This document shows, piece after piece, positions 5,585 to 8,776 of a stretch of DNA of 8,776 nucleotides; within the stretch, counting starts at the first letter, position 1, and each line of letters begins with the position of its first letter. Source of the DNA: an uncultured Verrucomicrobia subdivision 3 bacterium. Lineage in GTDB: Bacteria; Verrucomicrobiota; Verrucomicrobiae; Limisphaerales; UBA11358. Under the pieces are notes generated by a model, which made no database searches, had not been told where the DNA came from, and was given only the letters and a program-made list of their open reading frames with translations. The DNA lies in contig CAINDH010000034.1 in NCBI GenBank assembly GCA_903847285.1, positions 1 to 8,776 on the forward strand, written 5' to 3'. A program made the position numbers and the translations under genes.

Positions 5585-6496
5585 TTAAGCCCGCCACTTC
5601 AACGTCTGCACCTGGGCGTGCTCGGGATGTTTCGCGTCTAGACAACGCAATTCAATTTCCATCGCATTGCTCGCCAGCGTGGCGCGCACCCAACCACTCG
5701 GACGGCCCTCTTTGAAGGGATAACACGTCGGCGGCAAGTTGATGAGATGCAAGCCGCATTCGTGCTGTGAAATTTTCCAGTCGTGCGTGTGGCCGAAGAT
5801 GAGCGCTTTGGCCTGACGGCGAGATGCCAGCAATTCCAACAAGGCAGACGAATCCTTCAAACCCGTCGTCACCTTCGGAAATTGCGGATTGTGATGAACC
5901 ATGACCACCGCCGGTTTTTGCCGACGCGCATCCAGTTCGCGCGCGAGCCATTCGAGCTGCGCTGCGCCGACTTCGCCGGGCGTCTTGCCGGAGTCCAGCA
6001 GCGAGTCGAGCAGAAACCAGTTCGCGCGGTCACTGCTAAAAACGCCCACCTGCTTTTGTGGAACGGATTTTAATTTCTTCGCGTCATGGGGAAATGCGCT
6101 CCAAAAATTTTTCCGCTCGTCATGGTTGCCCAGCGTCAGATGAATCGGAGCAATGGCACGGACGGCGGCGATGCCTTTCCCGAATGCCACATAATCTTCC
6201 GGCTTGCCGGTGAGATACGCGAGGTCACCATTGACGATGACGGCGGCGGGCTTCACCGGCCATGCGGCGAGTTCCCGCAAGCAGGTGGCCAGATGGTCGG
6301 TCATGTTGACGTTCAGATACGTCTGCGCCGGATCGGCGGCAATGTGCGTGTCGGAGAAAAAGACGAACGTGTGCTTGTCGCGCGATTTGCCAAACAGCCC
6401 GGCGTAACTCGAAGGCGCAAACGTGACGGCAGCACCTGCGAGTGCGGTGCGTTTCAGAAATTCACGCCGCGAAAGTTGCGGCAAGGTGAAGGGCAT
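5585..6496 (-). CDS. Tat-exported calcineurin-like metallophosphoesterase
   Basis: This is a binuclear-metal phosphoesterase of 303 residues, predicted to be exported folded through the Tat pathway. A twin-arginine signal is seen at the N-terminus (SRREFLKR at 9-16, hydrophobic TALAGAAVTFA, Ala-rich end near 30). The metal-site motifs are complete and in order: Asp49-x-His51 (SDTH), Gly90-Asp91 (NGD), Gly123-Asn124-His125-Asp126 (GNHD), His201 (VHH), and Gly235-His236-x-His238 (GHTH). There is no 5'-nucleotidase C-terminal domain, so the substrate is open: a cyclic nucleotide, another phosphodiester, or a phosphomonoester. It is the last gene of a four-gene operon, 4 nt after a nucleoside transporter gene. 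That context favours a role in releasing nucleosides from nucleotides, as an inference. The ATG at 6494-6496 fits the Tat signal. Confidence 0.85.
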   Translation of the reverse strand: MPFTLPQLSRREFLKRTALAGAAVTFAPSSYAGLFGKSRDKHTFVFFSDTHIAADPAQTYLNVNMTDHLATCLRELAAWPVKPAAVIVNGDLAYLTGKPEDYVAFGKGIAAVRAIAPIHLTLGNHDERKNFWSAFPHDAKKLKSVPQKQVGVFSSDRANWFLLDSLLDSGKTPGEVGAAQLEWLARELDARRQKPAVVMVHHNPQFPKVTTGLKDSSALLELLASRRQAKALIFGHTHDWKISQHECGLHLINLPPTCYPFKEGRPSGWVRATLASNAMEIELRCLDAKHPEHAQVQTLKWRA

Positions 6497-6500
6497 AAAT

Positions 6501-7769
6501 TTACAACAATAATCCCGCGAGCGACGCCGTCATGTAAGCCGCCAACAAGCCGCCGATCATCGCGCGGAAACCGAGCTTGGCCATTTCGCTGCGACGCTCC
6601 GGCGCGAGCGAGCCGATGCCGCCGACCTGGATAGCGATGCTGGAGAAATTCGCGAAGCCGCACAGTGCGTAGGTGGCAATCGTGAAAGCGCGCGGCGTCA
6701 GATTTAATTGAGTTGCGTTGCCCGTGAGATCGAGGTAGCCGACGAATTCATTCAGCACGATACGTTCGCCCAAAATCTGCCCGATGCTCAAGCAGTCCTG
6801 CGTCGGCACGCCCATGAGCCACGCGAACGGGGCGTTGATCCAGCCGAAAATGTTTTGGAGCGTCACTGGATTCTTCACGCCGAAATGCGTTTGTGGAAAA
6901 CCCACGACGTAATTCGCCAGCGCGATGATGGCGATGAAGGCAATGAGCATCGCAATGATGTTCAGCGCCAGATGAAAACCATCACCTGCCCCGCGACAGA
7001 TGGCATCAATTGAATTCGCCGTCGTGCGCGGGACGGTAGCGGGTGAAGTCCCGGCGGTTTCGCTGACTTCGGTTTCCGGCAGCATGATCTTGGCGATCAT
7101 CAGCGCAGCGGGACAATTCAACACCGACGCCGTGAGCAGATGCCCGGCGGTATCGTGATAGCCAGCCTGCATTCCCATCGCCGCATACACCGCCGCCACG
7201 CCGCCCGCGATGTGTGCCATGCCGCAGACCATGATGGTCATCAACTCGCTCTTCGTCATGCGCGGGACGTAAGGCCGGATGACGAGCGGCGCTTCCGTCT
7301 GCCCCATGAAAATGTTCGCGGCGGCAGAAAGCGTTTCGCTTCCACTGGTGCCCATCGCCTTGCGCATCACGAAGGCCACCGCGCGGACGACGCGCTGCAA
7401 AATTCCCCAGTGATAAAACAGCGATGACAACGCGGAGACGATTACGACTGTGCCGGTCACGAGAATCGCAAAAACCAAACTGTGTTCCGGTCCGAAAGAT
7501 TTTCCGAGTGAACTGCTGTCCGCCAGCGGTCCGAAAACGAATTTGGTTCCGTCCGTGGAAAACTGAATGAGCTTCTGCACCACCTTGCCGGCGACGATGA
7601 AAAAATCTTTGCCGAACTGCGTGTTCAGGATCAGCAGCGCGAGCAGGAATTGCAGGCCAGTGCCCCAGATGACCGTGCGCCAGGGAAACTTTTTGCGGTT
7701 GAAGGAAATCGCCCACGCGATCGAAAGCATCGTGAGCCAGCCGAAGAAACTAATCAGTTTGAGTTCCAT
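6501..7769 (-). CDS. Concentrative nucleoside transporter (CNT, NupC-like)
   Basis: CNT proteins take up nucleosides across the inner membrane, driven by Na+ or H+. The 422-residue length and hydrophobic pattern fit the bacterial eight-helix form with two re-entrant hairpins. Ligand-site motifs are clear: GQTEAPLVIRPY with Gln157, Thr158 and Glu159, the second-half NEFVGYLDL with Glu341, and CGFANFSS with Asn374 and Ser377. The segment CGMAHIAGG (182-190) has His186 where I expect Ser or Thr. The start codon ATG (7767-7769) directly abuts the TAA of hpt (7770-7772), so the two are probably translationally coupled; no Shine-Dalgarno is seen. The next gene starts 4 nt after its stop. Purine or pyrimidine preference cannot be read from the sequence, though the hpt partner suggests purine nucleosides. 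Confidence 0.92.
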   Translation of the reverse strand: MELKLISFFGWLTMLSIAWAISFNRKKFPWRTVIWGTGLQFLLALLILNTQFGKDFFIVAGKVVQKLIQFSTDGTKFVFGPLADSSSLGKSFGPEHSLVFAILVTGTVVIVSALSSLFYHWGILQRVVRAVAFVMRKAMGTSGSETLSAAANIFMGQTEAPLVIRPYVPRMTKSELMTIMVCGMAHIAGGVAAVYAAMGMQAGYHDTAGHLLTASVLNCPAALMIAKIMLPETEVSETAGTSPATVPRTTANSIDAICRGAGDGFHLALNIIAMLIAFIAIIALANYVVGFPQTHFGVKNPVTLQNIFGWINAPFAWLMGVPTQDCLSIGQILGERIVLNEFVGYLDLTGNATQLNLTPRAFTIATYALCGFANFSSIAIQVGGIGSLAPERRSEMAKLGFRAMIGGLLAAYMTASLAGLLL

Positions 7770-8372
7770 TTATTTTTTCGCGCCGTGCTCCAACACTTCC
7801 TTGTAAATATGCGGATGCAGCACGCCGACGAACGGAAGATTGCGGTAACGCTCTGCAAAATCAAGCCCGTAGCCGATGACAAAATAATCTGGAATCTCGA
7901 AGCCGACGTAGTCTGCTTTGATTTTCTCGACGCGGCGCGCGGCTTTGTTCAGCAACACACAGGTCTTGATGCGACGCGGCTTGAGTGCCTGTAATTTCGG
8001 AATGACGCGACTCAAGGTTTTCCCCGTGTCGAGGATGTCATCCACCAAGAGGACATCGCGACCGCGCACATCAATGCGCAGTTCTTTCGTGAAAACCAAC
8101 TCGCCCGATTCGGTGCCTGCGCCGTAACTGGATACGCCCATGAAATCCAAACGCAGCGGCGAGTTGAGATGGCGGATCAAATCCGCAAGAAACATGACCG
8201 TGCCGCTCAAGAGCGAGACCACGACCATTTCGCGTCCGGCAAAATCCTTCTCGATTTGCCGCGCCAGAATCTTGATACGTTTGGCAAGTTGTTCGTCAGT
8301 GATAAGGACGCTCTGCACATCTTTGCGCCAGCGCGGCGGCACTGCCGCTTGGGATTTAATTTTTGTGGTCAC
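7770..8372 (-). CDS. hpt: Hypoxanthine(-guanine) phosphoribosyltransferase
   Basis: The enzyme makes IMP or GMP from hypoxanthine or guanine plus PRPP in the cytoplasm. All core elements are visible in 200 residues: the phosphate-binding LLSGTVMFLADL (54-65), DFMGVSSYG (76-84) with the flexible loop after it, the PRPP motif VLLVDDILDTGKT (107-119) with Asp115 as expected general base, Lys143 in LLNKAARR for the purine ring, and IPDYFVIGYGLD (160-171). The N-terminus is about 15-20 residues longer than in the E. coli enzyme and basic (KIKSQAAVPPRWRK). The start is GTG at 8370-8372, three nt after the upstream stop, with no Shine-Dalgarno. A shorter start cannot be excluded. It is the second gene of the operon and shares a stop-start junction with the transporter gene. 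Confidence 0.93.
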   Translation of the reverse strand: MTTKIKSQAAVPPRWRKDVQSVLITDEQLAKRIKILARQIEKDFAGREMVVVSLLSGTVMFLADLIRHLNSPLRLDFMGVSSYGAGTESGELVFTKELRIDVRGRDVLLVDDILDTGKTLSRVIPKLQALKPRRIKTCVLLNKAARRVEKIKADYVGFEIPDYFVIGYGLDFAERYRNLPFVGVLHPHIYKEVLEHGAKK

Positions 8373-8375
8373 AAA

Positions 8376-8756
8376 TTAGATGTGTTTGGAATCGTTCTCG
8401 TCCTTCTTCACATAGCCGCTGTCCTGGCGTTTGAAATTCACCTCATTCTTTTTGACGTAAGCTGCGAAGACATCGTCCGCGCTCATACCGAGCACTTGCG
8501 CCATGCTGATGAGAAAATGAAACAGGTCCACGACTTCAACGCGCGCGTTCTGTTCGTCGAATTTCTGATACTTGGCCCACCATTTCCACGGCACGCTGTC
8601 GGTCAGCTCGGCCATCTCTTGCTGCATGGCGCGGGTGTAATTGAGCAGCCACTTAGTTTTCTCCTCCTCACTCATGCCGTCGGTTTTCACGCCGATGCGT
8701 TCATTGAGGGCTTTTTGCATCCGAAAGAGTTCGCGTAGTTGGTCGGGATTTTCCAT
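8376..8756 (-). CDS. Dimeric dUTPase / MazG-like all-alpha NTP pyrophosphatase
   Basis: This is a 126-residue, almost entirely helical protein. It has the metal-binding pattern of the all-alpha NTP pyrophosphatases: Glu47-x-x-Glu50 (QEMAEL) and Glu74-x-x-Asp77 (VEVVDLFHF), separated by 23 residues. Between them is SVPWKWWAK (54-62), a Trp-rich signature I associate with the dimeric dUTPase branch, common in phages and some bacteria. Hydrolysis of dUTP to dUMP and PPi is therefore the most likely activity, with a broader NTP clean-up role as the alternative. The ATG is at 8754-8756, with 20 nt of window left upstream, so the operon promoter or a further upstream gene may lie outside. It is the first visible gene of the salvage operon and ends 3 nt before hpt. 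Confidence 0.82.
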   Translation of the reverse strand: MENPDQLRELFRMQKALNERIGVKTDGMSEEEKTKWLLNYTRAMQQEMAELTDSVPWKWWAKYQKFDEQNARVEVVDLFHFLISMAQVLGMSADDVFAAYVKKNEVNFKRQDSGYVKKDENDSKHI

Positions 8757-8776
8757 GCGCGAGTTTAACCGCCAAG

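Noticed and set aside
7006..7716. Minus-strand open frame of 236 codons overlapping the nucleoside transporter
   Set aside because: It is in an alternative frame of a gene with strong family motifs, and the His/Arg-rich product is typical of a frame shadow.
8169..8738. Plus-strand open frame of 189 codons opposite hpt and the dUTPase-like gene
   Set aside because: It spans two well-supported antisense genes and their junction, and no domain is recognisable.

Overview
The window reads as chromosomal DNA of a Gram-negative bacterium, most likely from the Verrucomicrobiota. That placement is an inference. It rests on the atpB-E-F-H-A gene order, a subunit a with its own signal peptide, the form of the AtpA N-terminus, a Tat-exported enzyme, a secreted plant-polysaccharide glycosidase, and an almost complete absence of Shine-Dalgarno sequences. 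No rRNA, tRNA, CRISPR array, IS element or phage structural gene is visible. Coding density is high and no gene-free stretch reaches 300 bases.

Region 1 (1-2260, minus strand) is the F1Fo ATP synthase operon, read from right to left: atpB (a), atpE (c), atpF (b), atpH (delta) and the first 22 codons of atpA (alpha), which runs off the left edge. AtpH is unusually short. The atpB-atpE gap holds a hairpin followed by an A/U-rich leader, which could set the higher output needed for subunit c. Upstream, on the same strand, lies gluQ (2377-3246), a tRNA-modifying paralogue of glutamyl-tRNA synthetase. An AT-rich heptamer repeat is inserted in its reading frame.

Region 2 (3351-5534, plus strand) is a single secreted GH51-type alpha-L-arabinofuranosidase with an extra N-terminal carbohydrate-binding-like region. 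It is divergent from gluQ and ends in a clear intrinsic terminator.

Region 3 (5585-8756, minus strand) is a tight four-gene operon. It encodes a dimeric dUTPase/MazG-like pyrophosphatase, a hypoxanthine phosphoribosyltransferase, a concentrative nucleoside transporter and a Tat-exported metallophosphoesterase, with gaps of 3, 0 and 4 nt. Together they suggest nucleotide scavenging: phosphoester hydrolysis outside the cytoplasm, nucleoside uptake, purine-base salvage, and clean-up of non-canonical dNTPs.

Most of the window is recognisable housekeeping and catabolic genes, and I see no wholly new system. The parts most worth a second look are the compact delta subunit, the heptamer insertion and Glu-to-Asp change in GluQ, the atpB-atpE leader hairpin, and the nucleotide-scavenging operon with an atypical residue at the transporter's presumed cation site.
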